Shown here: positions 19,964-30,728 of the stretch, in pieces
Layout: the number at the start of each line of letters is the position of its first letter
How positions within the stretch are numbered: position 1 is the stretch's first letter
Assembly (NCBI RefSeq): GCF_014197615.1
Contig: NZ_JACIFY010000001.1
Coordinates: 62,001-126,000, forward strand
Direction of reading: 5' to 3'
DNA: 64,000 nucleotides
From: Rhizobium esperanzae
Lineage (GTDB): Bacteria > Pseudomonadota > Alphaproteobacteria > Rhizobiales > Rhizobiaceae
Translations under genes and position numbers: made by a program
The notes under the pieces: generated by a model
Database searches by the model: none
What the model was told of the DNA's origin: nothing
Seen by the model: only the letters and a program-made list of their open reading frames with translations

Positions 19964-20092
19964 TAGCTAAATTTCCGTAAAACTTGCCGCCAACTCGTTG
20001 AGATTTTTATTTTCATTCGCCGGATTGGCAGGCAGGTCTTGAATTGGGAGTGCGCTGTCGCACATCTCTTGCCATTTCAGGGAGAGGAACCG

Positions 20093-20989
20093 ATGAACGA
20101 GCATCTCGCCAAGCCGCACCCGCTGGATCACGTCGTGCTGCCCGTCGTCAATATCGATCTGGCGCGCGAGAGGCTCGGCAAGCTCGGCTTCACCGTTGCC
20201 GCCGATGCGCGCCATCCCTTCGGGACGGAAAATGCCTGCGTCTTCTTCGCCGACAAGACCTATCTGGAGCCGCTCGGCGTTGCGAGTATCGCCGAGAGCG
20301 AAGCGTCGGCGCGGCAGGGCAATGTCTTCACCGCCCGCAACCAGGCCTTCCGCTTCCGATGCGGCGAGGAGGGGCTCTCGGCGGTGGCTTTCGGCACCAG
20401 CGACGCCGGCCGCGACCATCGCAGCTTTGTCGGCCGCGGATCGAGCGCCGGTGACGTGCTGCAGTTCAGCCGGCCGATGAAGATGCCGGATGGTTCAGAG
20501 ACTGTGGCAGGCTTCAAGCTGGCCTTTGCTGCCGATCTGCGCGCGCCGGATTTCTTGCTTTTCAGCGTCGAGCGTATCAACCCGCTGCCTGCCGACCGCG
20601 GCACGCTTGAAACGCATGCCAATGGCGTGACGGGGATTGCCGAGATCGCGCTTTGTGCGCCTGATGCCAGCGCATTCGCCGCCTTCGTCGGTCTTGCCGC
20701 GGCGCAATCGACCGTCGAAAAGACCGGCTTCGGCGTCAATATCGCCGCGTCGAATGTGAAAATCAGCCTGATGACGCCGGAAGGGCTTGAGGCCTATTTC
20801 GAGATCGCCGTCTCATCCGCCGACCGCGGCCTGCGTGGCCGGGCAATCCTCTTCAATGTCGCCGATCTTGCCGTGACAGAAGCGCATTTGACTGCTAACG
20901 GGGTGACCTACACGCGCAAGAACAATCGCATTCTGGTGAAGCCCGCGCCCGGCCAGGGCACGCTCTTCGCCTTCGAGGAACCACGATGA
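20093..20989 (+). CDS. VOC/glyoxalase-like domain protein
   Basis: 298 aa. The opening [29 protein letters not shown] and later repeats with the same pattern ([44 protein letters not shown]) fit two paired vicinal-oxygen-chelate modules, the fold of glyoxalases and extradiol dioxygenases. The metal ligand would include H of LDHVV, but substrate is unknown. ATG 20093 follows GGAGAGG; the upstream ATG 20039 lacks one. It overlaps kdsA by an ATGA junction, so the two are co-translated. Confidence 0.75.
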   Translation: MNEHLAKPHPLDHVVLPVVNIDLARERLGKLGFTVAADARHPFGTENACVFFADKTYLEPLGVASIAESEASARQGNVFTARNQAFRFRCGEEGLSAVAFGTSDAGRDHRSFVGRGSSAGDVLQFSRPMKMPDGSETVAGFKLAFAADLRAPDFLLFSVERINPLPADRGTLETHANGVTGIAEIALCAPDASAFAAFVGLAAAQSTVEKTGFGVNIAASNVKISLMTPEGLEAYFEIAVSSADRGLRGRAILFNVADLAVTEAHLTANGVTYTRKNNRILVKPAPGQGTLFAFEEPR

Positions 20990-21831
20990 GCACCGATACG
21001 AATTCCGAAGTCAAGGTGGGCGAAGGCCAGAGCCAGGTCACCTTTTCCAATAGCGGGCGCCTGTCGCTGATTGCCGGCCCCTGCCAGATGGAGAGCCGCG
21101 ACCACGCCTTCATGGTTGCCGGCACGCTGAAGGAGCTTTGCGCAAGGCTCGGCATCGGCCTCGTCTACAAGAGTTCCTTCGACAAGGCGAACCGGACGTC
21201 GCTTTCGGCCGAACGCGGCATCGGGATTGAAAAGGGCATGGAGGTCTTTGCCGATCTGAAGAAGGAGTTCGGTTTTCCTGTCCTGACCGATGTCCATACC
21301 GCCGAGCAATGCGCCGAGGTCGCAAAGGTGGTCGATGTTCTGCAGATCCCGGCCTTCCTTTGCCGCCAGACCGACCTTCTGATCGCCGCCGCCAAGACCG
21401 GCCGTGTCGTCAATGTCAAAAAGGGCCAGTTCCTCGCGCCCTGGGATATGAAGAACGTCCTGAAGAAACTCAATGCCAGCGGCAATCCGAACGTTCTCCT
21501 GTGCGAGCGCGGCGCCTCCTTCGGTTATAACACGCTGGTTTCCGACATGCGTTCGCTGCCGATCATGGCGGCGATGGGCGCGCCCGTCATCTTCGATGCG
21601 ACCCATTCGGTGGCGCAGCCGGGCGGGCAGGGCGAATCTTCCGGCGGTCAGCGGGAATTTGTCGAAACGCTCGCGCGCGCCGCGGTCGCCACCGGCATTG
21701 CCGGCGTCTTCCTTGAAACCCACCAGGACCCGGACAACGCGCCGTCCGACGGCCCGAACATGGTCTATCTCAAGGACATGCCGCGACTGCTGGAAAAGCT
21801 GCTCGCCTTCGATGCGGTCGCCAAGGCCTGA
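20986..21831 (+). CDS. kdsA: 3-deoxy-8-phosphooctulonate (Kdo-8-P) synthase
   Basis: 281 aa. It condenses phosphoenolpyruvate with arabinose-5-phosphate for the Kdo of LPS inner core. Characteristic blocks: [17 protein letters not shown] (residues ~25-41), [12 protein letters not shown] (residues ~61-72), [31 protein letters not shown] (residues ~117-132), [29 protein letters not shown] and [14 protein letters not shown]. The ATG overlaps the stop of the VOC gene. It precedes eno, which supplies its PEP substrate, with a 142-bp spacer between them. Confidence 0.96.
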   Translation: MSTDTNSEVKVGEGQSQVTFSNSGRLSLIAGPCQMESRDHAFMVAGTLKELCARLGIGLVYKSSFDKANRTSLSAERGIGIEKGMEVFADLKKEFGFPVLTDVHTAEQCAEVAKVVDVLQIPAFLCRQTDLLIAAAKTGRVVNVKKGQFLAPWDMKNVLKKLNASGNPNVLLCERGASFGYNTLVSDMRSLPIMAAMGAPVIFDATHSVAQPGGQGESSGGQREFVETLARAAVATGIAGVFLETHQDPDNAPSDGPNMVYLKDMPRLLEKLLAFDAVAKA

Positions 21832-21949
21832 CGTTCAACAGTCTGACATGATCGTGCTGTAGGCGAGATCGGATACGCTGGTTCGAAGGCTGAAAACTGC
21901 GCCATTGTAATTTGCACGCCTTCGATTATGACAGGCTTCGAACGATTGA

Positions 21950-23248
<1,299 letters not shown>

Positions 23249-23271
23249 TCGGATCCGATTTGCACTGCTCG

Positions 23272-23299
23272 ACCCGCGCCTCACGGCGCGGGTTTTTTC
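23272..23299 (+). terminator. Rho-independent terminator of eno
   Basis: A perfect 9-bp GC-rich stem (ACCCGCGCC / GGCGCGGGT) with a 4-nt loop TCAC is followed by TTTTTC. It begins 23 bp after the eno stop. Confidence 0.9.
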
Positions 23300-23382
23300 T
23301 TGCCGGCGGTTACGGTCAATGAACGGTTAATCTCTGCGCGTTATGCTGAACGAATTGGTAATGCGTTCAAGAGCATGCGTGT

Positions 23383-23703
23383 ATGTGGACAAAGCATCAT
23401 AAGAAGAGAAAGCTCGGCCGCTTCGTCATTCCGGCCATGACGGTCGCCTTCCTTTCCTATTTCGGATATCATTGCATTCACGGCGATTATGGCCTGCGCG
23501 CAACGGAGACGTTCGAGCATCAGCGTGTCGCGCGTGAAAAAGAGCTTGCGATCTTGAAGGCGAAGCGCGAACATCTGGAAAATCAGGTCGCGCTGCTCAG
23601 TGACGGTTCGCTCGACAAGGATATGCTGGATGAAAAGGCGCGCTATCAGCTGAATATGTCGCGCGCCGACGAGATCGTCATATTCAACCATTATTCCAAT
23701 TAA
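23383..23703 (+). CDS. Septum formation initiator (FtsB/DivIC-like)
   Basis: 106 aa bitopic protein. A short basic N-terminus (WTKHHKKRKLGRF) leads to one membrane helix (about residues 13-33). A coiled coil with heptad Leu, Ile and Glu follows (residues ~40-72: TFEHQRVAREKELAILKAKREHLENQVALL), then a short globular tail ending EIVIFNHYSN. This is the FtsB/DivIC pattern; FtsB couples FtsL and FtsQ in the divisome. The eno-ftsB order is common in proteobacteria. The stop codon lies inside a 13-bp-stem hairpin. Confidence 0.8.
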   Translation: MWTKHHKKRKLGRFVIPAMTVAFLSYFGYHCIHGDYGLRATETFEHQRVAREKELAILKAKREHLENQVALLSDGSLDKDMLDEKARYQLNMSRADEIVIFNHYSN

Positions 23704-23724
23704 CCGGAATTCGGTTAATTGGAA
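23694..23724. terminator. Palindromic hairpin at the end of the ftsB-like gene
   Basis: A perfect 13-bp stem (TTCCAATTAACCG / CGGTTAATTGGAA) with loop GAATT, then TTTCTATTG. The stop codon TAA is in the left arm. AT-rich for a terminator but the T-rich trail fits, and it insulates the gene from pdhA. Confidence 0.6.
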
Positions 23725-23799
23725 TTTCTATTGTATTTCCAATGATTTAGTGCCGAATACGAGCCATGCAATTATGGCATTGCTGTGGTCATGTTTCTT

Positions 23800-23839
23800 C
23801 CCTATGGTACGCGGCACCGAGAACCGACAAACCATAGGG
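23800..23839 (+). promoter_or_regulatory. Inverted repeat overlapping the pdhA ribosome-binding site
   Basis: CCCTATGGT (23800-23808) and ACCATAGGG (23831-23839) are perfect 9-bp complements separated by 22 nt. The right arm contains the first half of the ribosome site (AGGGAGGG, 23836-23843) of pdhA at 23848. In RNA the stem would hide part of it. Confidence 0.5.
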
Positions 23840-23847
23840 AGGGTTGA

Positions 23848-24894
23848 ATGGCGCCGCGAAAGACCGCGACGGTTTCCAGCCGGAAAACATCAGCAAAACC
23901 TGCAGCGAAAGCATCGAACGGAGGCCCTGTCGCCGACTTCGATCGCGACGAGGAGCTCAAGGCCTATCGCGAGATGCTGCTGATCCGCCGCTTCGAGGAG
24001 AAGGCCGGTCAGCTCTACGGTATGGGCTTCATCGGCGGCTTTTGCCACCTCTACATCGGTCAGGAAGCTGTCGTCGTCGGCATGCAGATGGCGCAGAAGG
24101 ACGGTGACCAGGTTATCACAGCCTATCGCGACCACGGCCACATGCTGGCAACCGGCATGGAAGCCCGCGGCGTCATGGCCGAGTTGACCGGCCGCCGCAG
24201 CGGCTATTCCCACGGGAAGGGCGGCTCGATGCACATGTTCTCGAAAGAGAAGCATTTCTACGGCGGCCACGGCATCGTCGGCGCCCAGGTTTCGCTCGGA
24301 ACCGGTCTTGCCTTTGCAAACCACTACCGCGGCAACGGCAATGTCTCGATCGCCTATTTCGGCGACGGCGCTGCCAACCAGGGCCAGGTCTACGAGAGCT
24401 TCAATATGGCGGCTCTCTGGAAGCTGCCGATCGTCTATATCGTCGAGAACAACCGCTACGCCATGGGCACCTCGACCGCCCGTGCGACGGCCCAGTCGAA
24501 CTACTCGCTGCGTGGATCCGGCTTCGGCATCCCCGGCATCCAGGTCGACGGCATGGATGTTCGCGCCGTCAAGGCCGCGGCCGACGAGGCGCTCGAACAT
24601 TGCCGCTCCGGCAAGGGCCCGATCATCTTGGAAATGCTGACCTATCGCTATCGCGGTCACTCCATGTCCGACCCGGCGAAGTATCGCTCCAAGGAGGAAG
24701 TGCAGAAGATGCGCTCCGAGCAGGACCCGATCGAGCAGGTGAAGGCACGCCTCATCGAAAAGGGCTGGGCTTCCGAAGACGATCTGAAGGCGATCGACAA
24801 GGATGTCCGCGACATCGTCGCCGACAGCGCCGACTTCGCCCAGGCCGATCCGGAGCCGGATGCATCCGAGCTCTACACCGACATTCTGCTCTAA
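23848..24894 (+). CDS. pdhA: Pyruvate dehydrogenase E1 component, alpha subunit
   Basis: 348 aa. The E1 alpha-beta heterotetramer decarboxylates pyruvate with thiamine diphosphate. After a Lys/Ala-rich N-terminus come YREMLLIRRFEEKAGQLY (residues ~36-53), GGFCHLYIGQEAVVVG (residues ~61-76), and the ThDP signature GDGAANQGQVYESFNMA (residues ~173-189) ending in the ENNRYAMGTS block. The phosphorylation-loop-like YRYRGHSMSDPAKYRS segment is near residues 266-281. It leads the operon pdhA-pdhB-pdhC, 15 bp before pdhB. Its ribosome site sits in a possible hairpin. Confidence 0.96.
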   Translation: MAPRKTATVSSRKTSAKPAAKASNGGPVADFDRDEELKAYREMLLIRRFEEKAGQLYGMGFIGGFCHLYIGQEAVVVGMQMAQKDGDQVITAYRDHGHMLATGMEARGVMAELTGRRSGYSHGKGGSMHMFSKEKHFYGGHGIVGAQVSLGTGLAFANHYRGNGNVSIAYFGDGAANQGQVYESFNMAALWKLPIVYIVENNRYAMGTSTARATAQSNYSLRGSGFGIPGIQVDGMDVRAVKAAADEALEHCRSGKGPIILEMLTYRYRGHSMSDPAKYRSKEEVQKMRSEQDPIEQVKARLIEKGWASEDDLKAIDKDVRDIVADSADFAQADPEPDASELYTDILL

Positions 24895-24909
24895 TCGGGG
24901 AGGGAACCC

Positions 24910-26292
24910 ATGCCTATCGATATCCTCATGCCCGCCCTCTCTCCGACGATGGAAGAAGGCACGCTGTCCAAATGGCTGAAGCAGGAAGGTGACAAGGTCA
25001 CTTCAGGCGACGTCATCGCCGAAATCGAAACCGACAAGGCGACGATGGAAGTCGAAGCCGTCGACGAAGGCATCATCGGCAAGCTGCTCGTCGATGCCGG
25101 CACCGAAGGCGTCAAGGTCAACACCAAGATCGCCGTGCTGCTGCAGGACGGCGAATCCGCTTCGGATATATCCGCCGCCAAACCGGCTGCCGCCGCTCCG
25201 CAGGTTGCCCAGGAAGAGAAGCCGGCCAATACCGGTTCTGCTTCCGCGCCACTTCCGGCCGAGCCGAAGGCCGTTATTCCGAACGACCCGGAAATTCCGG
25301 CCGGCACCGAAATGGTGTCGATGACCGTGCGCGAAGCGCTGCGCGACGCCATGGCTGAAGAAATGCGCGCCAGCGACGACGTCTTCGTCATGGGCGAGGA
25401 AGTCGCCGAATATCAGGGCGCCTACAAGGTCACCCAGGGCCTGCTGCAGGAATTCGGGGCTCGCCGCGTCATCGATACGCCGATCACCGAGCACGGCTTT
25501 GCCGGCGTCGGCGTCGGCGCCGCAATGGCGGGCCTTCGCCCGATCGTCGAATTCATGACCTTCAACTTTGCCATGCAGGCGATCGACCACATCATCAACT
25601 CGGCCGCCAAGACGCTCTATATGTCCGGCGGCCAGATGGGCGCTCCGATCGTCTTCCGCGGCCCGAACGGCGCTGCTGCCCGCGTCGGCGCCCAGCACAG
25701 CCAGGATTACGCCGCCTGGTACAGTGCTATCCCCGGCCTCAAGGTCGTCATGCCCTACACGGCATCCGACGCCAAGGGCCTGCTGAAGGCTGCAATCCGC
25801 GATCCGAACCCGGTCATCTTCCTCGAAAACGAAATTCTCTACGGCCAGCACTTCGACGTGCCGAAGCTCGATAATTTCGTGCTGCCGATCGGCAAGGCCC
25901 GCATCCACCGCCCGGGCAAGGATGTCACGGTCGTCTCCTTCGGCATCGGCATGACCTATGCGACGAAGGCCGCCGCCGAACTCGAAAAGATCGGCATCGA
26001 TGTCGAGCTGATCGACCTTCGCACCATCCGCCCGATGGATCTGCCGACCATCATCGAATCGGTCAAGAAGACCGGCCGTCTGGTCACCGTCGAGGAAGGT
26101 TACCCGCAGTCGTCGGTCGGCACCGAAATCGCCACCCGCGTCATGCAGCAGGCCTTCGACTATCTCGATGCGCCGGTGCTGACGATCGCGGGCAAGGACG
26201 TTCCGATGCCTTACGCCGCCAATCTCGAAAAGCTGGCGCTTCCGAACGTCGGCGAAGTCGTCGATGCGGTGAAGGCTGTTTGCTACAAATAA
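24910..26292 (+). CDS. pdhB: Pyruvate dehydrogenase E1 component, beta subunit with lipoyl domain
   Basis: 460 aa, longer than the ~330 aa of plain E1 beta because a biotinyl/lipoyl domain (residues 1-~80, acceptor Lys43 in [11 protein letters not shown]) and an Ala/Pro-rich linker (residues ~88-130) come first. The transketolase-like E1 beta part begins near [16 protein letters not shown] (residue ~139). [34 protein letters not shown] and [11 protein letters not shown] follow. The lipoyl domain is nearly the same as that of pdhC. GGGGAGGG precedes the start. Confidence 0.96.
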   Translation: MPIDILMPALSPTMEEGTLSKWLKQEGDKVTSGDVIAEIETDKATMEVEAVDEGIIGKLLVDAGTEGVKVNTKIAVLLQDGESASDISAAKPAAAAPQVAQEEKPANTGSASAPLPAEPKAVIPNDPEIPAGTEMVSMTVREALRDAMAEEMRASDDVFVMGEEVAEYQGAYKVTQGLLQEFGARRVIDTPITEHGFAGVGVGAAMAGLRPIVEFMTFNFAMQAIDHIINSAAKTLYMSGGQMGAPIVFRGPNGAAARVGAQHSQDYAAWYSAIPGLKVVMPYTASDAKGLLKAAIRDPNPVIFLENEILYGQHFDVPKLDNFVLPIGKARIHRPGKDVTVVSFGIGMTYATKAAAELEKIGIDVELIDLRTIRPMDLPTIIESVKKTGRLVTVEEGYPQSSVGTEIATRVMQQAFDYLDAPVLTIAGKDVPMPYAANLEKLALPNVGEVVDAVKAVCYK

Positions 26293-26307
26293 GGGGAGGG
26301 TATTTCG

Positions 26308-27654
26308 ATGCCGATCAATATCACGATGCCCGCCCTCTCTCCGACCATGGAAGAAGGCAATCTGGCCAAGTGGCTGGTGAAGGAAGGCGACACGGTCAAG
26401 TCTGGCGATGTGATCGCCGAGATCGAGACCGACAAGGCGACGATGGAAGTCGAAGCCGTCGATGAAGGCACGGTTGCCAAGCTCGTCGTTGCCGCCGGCA
26501 CCGAAGGCGTCAAGGTCAACGCGCTGATCGCCGTTCTCGCCGCCGATGGCGAGGATGTCGCCGCCGCCGCAAGCGGTGCCGGTTCCGCCGCTCCGGCCAA
26601 GGCTGAAGCCGGCCCTGCGCCGAAGGCCGAGGCTGCACCGGCGAAGGCTGAGTCCGCTCCGGCTGCTGCCGCTGCACCGGCATCGGTTTCGGCAGGCGGC
26701 AACCGCACCTTCTCTTCGCCGCTCGCCCGCCGTCTCGCCAAGGAAGCCGGTATCGATCTCTCGGCTGTCGCAGGCTCCGGCCCGCATGGCCGCGTCATCA
26801 AGAGCGATGTCGAAGCCGCTGTTGCCGGCGGTGGCGCCAAGGCTGCGCCGGCCCCGGCCGCTGCTGCTTCCGCTCCGCAGGCAGCCTCCGCTCCGGCCGC
26901 TGCAGCGCCGAAGGGCGCTTCCGAGGAAGCCGTGCTCAAGCTCTTCGAACCGGGTTCCTACGAGCTCGTGCCGCATGACGGCATGCGCAAGACGATCGCC
27001 CGGCGCCTGGTCGAATCCAAGCAGACGATCCCGCATTTCTACGTCAGCGTCGATTGCGAGCTCGATGCTCTGATGGCGCTGCGCGCGCAGCTGAACGATG
27101 CGGCTCCGCGCAAGGACAATGCCCCGGCCTACAAGCTTTCGGTCAACGATATGGTCATCAAGGCCATGGCGCTGGCGCTGCGCGATGTTCCGGATGCAAA
27201 CGTCTCCTGGACCGACAGCAACATGGTCAAGCACAAGCACGCCGATGTCGGCGTTGCCGTCTCGATCCCCGGCGGCCTGATCACGCCGATCATCCGCAAG
27301 GCCGAGCAGAAGACGCTGTCTGTTATCTCCAACGAGATGCGCGATCTCGGCAAGCGGGCCAAGGACCGCAAGCTGAAGCCCGAGGAATATCAGGGCGGCA
27401 CCAGCTCGGTCTCGAACATGGGCATGATGGGCGTGAAGAACTTCGCCGCCGTCGTCAACCCGCCGCATGCGACGATCCTCGCGGTCGGCGCCGGCGAACA
27501 GCGGGTCGTCGTCAAGAACGGCGAAATGGCGATCGCCACCGTGATGTCGGTGACGCTGTCGACCGACCATCGCTGCGTCGACGGCGCGCTCGGCGCCGAG
27601 CTGCTCCAGGCCTTCAAGGGCTATATCGAGAACCCGATGGGCATGCTTGTCTGA
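26308..27654 (+). CDS. pdhC: Pyruvate dehydrogenase E2, dihydrolipoamide acetyltransferase
   Basis: 448 aa. A single lipoyl domain (residues 1-~80, Lys43) is joined by an Ala/Pro linker to the peripheral subunit-binding domain (residues ~131-167, [20 protein letters not shown] and [13 protein letters not shown]). A second linker leads to the catalytic core (residues ~218-448), with the active-site motif [14 protein letters not shown] near residue 420 (His and Asp). It acetylates CoA from acetyl-lipoamide. GGGGAGGG precedes the start. The SGNH gene follows 19 bp later. Confidence 0.96.
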   Translation: MPINITMPALSPTMEEGNLAKWLVKEGDTVKSGDVIAEIETDKATMEVEAVDEGTVAKLVVAAGTEGVKVNALIAVLAADGEDVAAAASGAGSAAPAKAEAGPAPKAEAAPAKAESAPAAAAAPASVSAGGNRTFSSPLARRLAKEAGIDLSAVAGSGPHGRVIKSDVEAAVAGGGAKAAPAPAAAASAPQAASAPAAAAPKGASEEAVLKLFEPGSYELVPHDGMRKTIARRLVESKQTIPHFYVSVDCELDALMALRAQLNDAAPRKDNAPAYKLSVNDMVIKAMALALRDVPDANVSWTDSNMVKHKHADVGVAVSIPGGLITPIIRKAEQKTLSVISNEMRDLGKRAKDRKLKPEEYQGGTSSVSNMGMMGVKNFAAVVNPPHATILAVGAGEQRVVVKNGEMAIATVMSVTLSTDHRCVDGALGAELLQAFKGYIENPMGMLV

Positions 27655-27673
27655 TAGCTGGGCGGAGGCGGAA

Positions 27674-28315
27674 ATGACCAAGACCGTTCTTTGCTATGGC
27701 GACTCGCTGACCTGGGGTTATGACGCCGAGACGATCGGCCGTCATGACTACAAGAACCGCTGGCCGAGCGTGCTGCAGTCAGCGCTCGGCAGCGAGGCGC
27801 GTGTCATCGCCGAGGGCCTCAACGGTCGCACGACCGCTTTCGACGACCATCTCGCCGATTGCGACCGCAACGGCGCGCGCGTCCTGCCGACGATCCTGCA
27901 GACGCATGCGCCGCTCGACCTCGTCGTCCTGCTGCTCGGCACCAATGACATGAAGCCGGTGGTCGCCGGTTCCGCCTTTGCCGCCTGCCAGGGCATCAGC
28001 CGCCTGGTGCGGCTGATCCGCAATCATGCCTGGCCCTTCGAATTCGACGGGCCGGAGATCCTGATCGTGGCGCCGCCGGCGATCTGTGCGACGGGCAATG
28101 TGCCCTTCGCCGCATCCTTTCCCGGTGGCATCGAGGAATCGGCAAAGCTTGCAACGCTTTATCGTGATCTTGCCGACGAACTCGGCTGTGGCTTTTTCGA
28201 CGGCAATTCCGTCGCCAGGACCACGCCGATCGATGGCATCCATCTCGATGCGGAGAACACGCGGGCGCTCGGGCGCGGGCTGGAATCGATCGTGCGGATG
28301 ATGCTGGGGATCTGA
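27674..28315 (+). CDS. SGNH/GDSL-family hydrolase (arylesterase-like)
   Basis: 213 aa. Block I carries the nucleophile, Ser11 in LCYGDSLTWGYD. Block III is LGTNDMK (Asn), and the C-terminal D-x-x-H motif is DGIHLDAENTRALG (about Asp187 and His190). This gives the complete SGNH catalytic set, of an esterase or acyl-hydrolase. There is no signal peptide, so it is cytosolic. Start chosen at ATG 27674 behind GGCGGAGG. It directly abuts the acetyltransferase gene and sits between pdhC and lpdA, so it is probably transcribed with PDH. Confidence 0.82.
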   Translation: MTKTVLCYGDSLTWGYDAETIGRHDYKNRWPSVLQSALGSEARVIAEGLNGRTTAFDDHLADCDRNGARVLPTILQTHAPLDLVVLLLGTNDMKPVVAGSAFAACQGISRLVRLIRNHAWPFEFDGPEILIVAPPAICATGNVPFAASFPGGIEESAKLATLYRDLADELGCGFFDGNSVARTTPIDGIHLDAENTRALGRGLESIVRMMLGI

Positions 28316-28897
28316 ATGGCCGCCTTCATCGCGCTGCGGCAGGCCTCACGGCGCGACGCCTCGGAGCTGGCGATCCTGGCGGATATCGCATCGCACGGTT
28401 TTGCCTCCTGGCTCTGGTTCGCCGATGTGGCGAACGGCGTCAGCGACACGCCGCTGGAGCGGGGCAGGCTGAAGATGAGTGAGGAGGGGGCTGTCGGCGG
28501 CTGGCGGGATGCCGTTATCGCCGAAGCCTACGGCGAGGTCGCCGGTGTGGCGATCGGCCATGCGCTCGACGAAGGCATAGGCGATATCGAGGCGAGCATC
28601 CCGGCAACAGCGCCGATGCTCGCCTTGCAGAAAACGGTTGTGGGAAGCTGGTTCATCGGCAGTCTCGGCGTTTACCGCCATCTGCGCGGCATCGGCATCG
28701 GGCGCAGGCTGCTGGACGATCAGATCGAAAGGGCGGATTGCCGCCCGGTCAGTCTCATCACCGCAAGTGATAACGAGGCGGCTCTGTCGCTTTATGGAAG
28801 AAACGGATTCCTGGAGGCTGCGCGTGCCGATGCCGTGCCGCTCTTCGAAAACAGCAAGAGACACGCGTGGGTGCTCATGACCCGCAGCGCAGCGTAA
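28316..28897 (+). CDS. GNAT-family N-acetyltransferase
   Basis: 193 aa. The acetyl-CoA-binding motif A is visible as SLGVYRHLRGIGIGRRLLDDQIE (residues ~117-139, R/Q-x2-G-x-G/A form: RGIGIG). Motif B follows as SLITASDNEAALSLYGRNGFLEAA (residues ~144-168). Substrate unknown. Its ATG follows the stop of the SGNH gene with no spacer, so the two are a coupled pair. Together they sit in the PDH operon, which makes acetyl-CoA. Confidence 0.82.
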   Translation: MAAFIALRQASRRDASELAILADIASHGFASWLWFADVANGVSDTPLERGRLKMSEEGAVGGWRDAVIAEAYGEVAGVAIGHALDEGIGDIEASIPATAPMLALQKTVVGSWFIGSLGVYRHLRGIGIGRRLLDDQIERADCRPVSLITASDNEAALSLYGRNGFLEAARADAVPLFENSKRHAWVLMTRSAA

Positions 28898-28915
28898 CAA
28901 AAGGGCAGGAAACAC

Positions 28916-30361
28916 ATGGCTGAATCCTACGACGTCATCATCATCGGCTCCGGTCCCGGCGGCTATGTCGCCGCCATCCGCGCCAGCCAGCTCGGCCTCA
29001 AGACCGCGATCGTCGAGCGCGAGCATATGGGCGGCATCTGCCTGAACTGGGGCTGCATCCCCACGAAGGCGTTGCTGCGTTCGGCCGAGGTCCTCGACCA
29101 TGCCAATCACTTCAAGGATTTCGGCCTGGTTCTCGAAGGCACGGTCAAGCCGGATGCCAAGGCCGTCGTCGGCCGCTCGCGCGCCGTCTCCGCCCGTCTC
29201 AACGCCGGCGTCGGCTTCCTGATGAAGAAGAACAAGATCGACATCATCTGGGGCGAAGGAAAACTTACGAAGCCCGGCGAGATCGTCGTCGGCAAGTCGT
29301 CGAAGCCGGTGGTCGAGCCACAGCACCCGCTGCCGAAGAATGTCAAGGGCGAGGGCACCTATAGCGCCAAGCACATCATCATCGCGACCGGCGCCCGTCC
29401 GCGCGCGCTGCCCGGCATCGAGCCGGATGGCAAGCTGATCTGGACCTATTTCGAGGCGCTGAAGCCGGACGCGCTGCCGAAGTCGCTGATCGTCATGGGC
29501 TCGGGCGCGATCGGTATCGAATTCGCCAGCTTCTACCGCTCGATGGGCGTCGACGTCACGGTCGTCGAAGTCATGCCGACCATCATGCCGGTCGAGGATG
29601 CCGAAATCACCGCCGTCGCCCGCAAGCAGCTGGAAAAGCGCGGCCTCAAGATCTTCACCAGCGCCAAGGTGACCAAAGTCGAGAAGGGCGCGGGCAGCAT
29701 CACCGCCCATGTCGAGACGTCGGACGGCAAAGTGCAGCAGATCACCGCCGACCGGATGATTTCGGCTGTCGGCGTTCAGGGCAACATCGAGAACCTCGGC
29801 CTCGAGGCACTCGGCATCAAGACCGACCGCGGCTGCGTCGTTACCGATGGTTACGGCAAGACCAATGTCGCCGGCATCTATGCGATTGGCGACGTTGCCG
29901 GCCCGCCGATGCTGGCGCATAAGGCCGAGCATGAAGGTGTCGTCTGCGTCGAGAAGATCGCCGGCCTGCCGAACGTTCATCCGACCGACAAGGGCAAGGT
30001 CCCGGGCTGCACCTATTGCAACCCGCAGGTCGCTTCCGTCGGCCTCACCGAAGCCAAGGCCAAGGAACTGGGCCGCGACATTCGCGTCGGCCGCTTCTCC
30101 TTTGCGGCGAACGGCAAGGCGATTGCGCTCGGCGAAGACCAGGGCATGGTGAAGGTGATCTTCGACAAGAAGACCGGCGAACTGCTCGGCGCTCACATGG
30201 TCGGCGCCGAAGTCACCGAGCTCATCCAGGGCTTCGTCGTCGCGATGAACCTGGAAACGACCGAGGAAGAATTGATGCACACCATCTTCCCGCATCCCAC
30301 CGTTTCGGAAACGATGAAGGAAGCGGTGCTCGATGCCTATGGCCGCGTGCTGAACGCTTGA
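28916..30361 (+). CDS. lpdA: Dihydrolipoamide dehydrogenase (E3)
   Basis: 481 aa flavoprotein that reoxidises dihydrolipoamide and reduces NAD. It has an N-terminal FAD dinucleotide motif GSGPGGYVAA (residues 11-20), the redox disulfide Cys42-Cys47 (GGICLNWGCIPTK) and an NAD motif VMGSGAIGIEFASF (residues ~192-205). A second FAD contact is GIYAIGDVAG (residues ~320-329). The C-terminal interface motif HPTVSETMKEA holds the active-site His and Glu. It closes the PDH operon, where the SGNH and GNAT genes precede it. A slight insertion around residues 125-145 (KSSKPVVEPQHPLPKNVKG) is characteristic of the PDH-linked E3 clade, in my reading. Confidence 0.96.
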   Translation: MAESYDVIIIGSGPGGYVAAIRASQLGLKTAIVEREHMGGICLNWGCIPTKALLRSAEVLDHANHFKDFGLVLEGTVKPDAKAVVGRSRAVSARLNAGVGFLMKKNKIDIIWGEGKLTKPGEIVVGKSSKPVVEPQHPLPKNVKGEGTYSAKHIIIATGARPRALPGIEPDGKLIWTYFEALKPDALPKSLIVMGSGAIGIEFASFYRSMGVDVTVVEVMPTIMPVEDAEITAVARKQLEKRGLKIFTSAKVTKVEKGAGSITAHVETSDGKVQQITADRMISAVGVQGNIENLGLEALGIKTDRGCVVTDGYGKTNVAGIYAIGDVAGPPMLAHKAEHEGVVCVEKIAGLPNVHPTDKGKVPGCTYCNPQVASVGLTEAKAKELGRDIRVGRFSFAANGKAIALGEDQGMVKVIFDKKTGELLGAHMVGAEVTELIQGFVVAMNLETTEEELMHTIFPHPTVSETMKEAVLDAYGRVLNA

Positions 30362-30385
30362 TAATTTCCGGGGCTGCCCATTTGC

Positions 30386-30407
30386 CCGGAGTGGAAAGCC
30401 ACTCCGG
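30386..30407 (+). terminator. Hairpin between lpdA and the GlsB-like gene
   Basis: A perfect 9-bp stem (CCGGAGTGG / CCACTCCGG) with loop AAAG lies 24 bp after the lpdA stop and 29 bp before the next start. No T run follows, so it may be an attenuator or a 3' stabilising stem. Confidence 0.5.
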
Positions 30408-30436
30408 TCGGGTGGAAAAAACGAAAGGAAATTATC

Positions 30437-30691
30437 ATGTCTATGGAGACGCAAGCGTTGTTGGTATTTTTGTTGATCGGCCTGGTTGCAGGCTTCCTTG
30501 CTAGTCTGGTCGTTGGCGGCGGCGGTTTGATAAGATGCCTGCTGAGCGGCATCATCGGCGCCTTCGTTGGCGGCTATCTGTTCAGTGCGCTCGGCATTTC
30601 GCTGGGCATTGAAAATGCGCTGGTCGTGCAGATCATCCACGCCACGGTCGGCGCCATCGTCGTGGTGCTGATCGCCAGGGCGGTCGCTTGA
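30437..30691 (+). CDS. GlsB/YeaQ/YmgE-family membrane protein
   Basis: 84 aa with three hydrophobic segments (residues ~7-27, 34-52 and 60-82) and a glycine-rich centre (VVGGGGLIRCLLSGIIGAFVGG). This matches the transglycosylase-associated / GlsB (YeaQ) family of small stress-related inner-membrane proteins, of unknown function. AAAGGAAA precedes the ATG. A paralogue follows 37 bp downstream. Confidence 0.8.
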   Translation: MSMETQALLVFLLIGLVAGFLASLVVGGGGLIRCLLSGIIGAFVGGYLFSALGISLGIENALVVQIIHATVGAIVVVLIARAVA

Positions 30692-30728
30692 GGCGCAACA
30701 GAAGGTTAAGTTGAGGGTAGAGGCAGTC

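Noticed and set aside
25003..27681. 892-codon minus-strand frame opposite pdhB/pdhC
   Set aside because: It mirrors real genes with strong families on the plus strand, and its composition (repeated Asp, Arg, Gly, His) is typical of antisense frames in GC-rich DNA.
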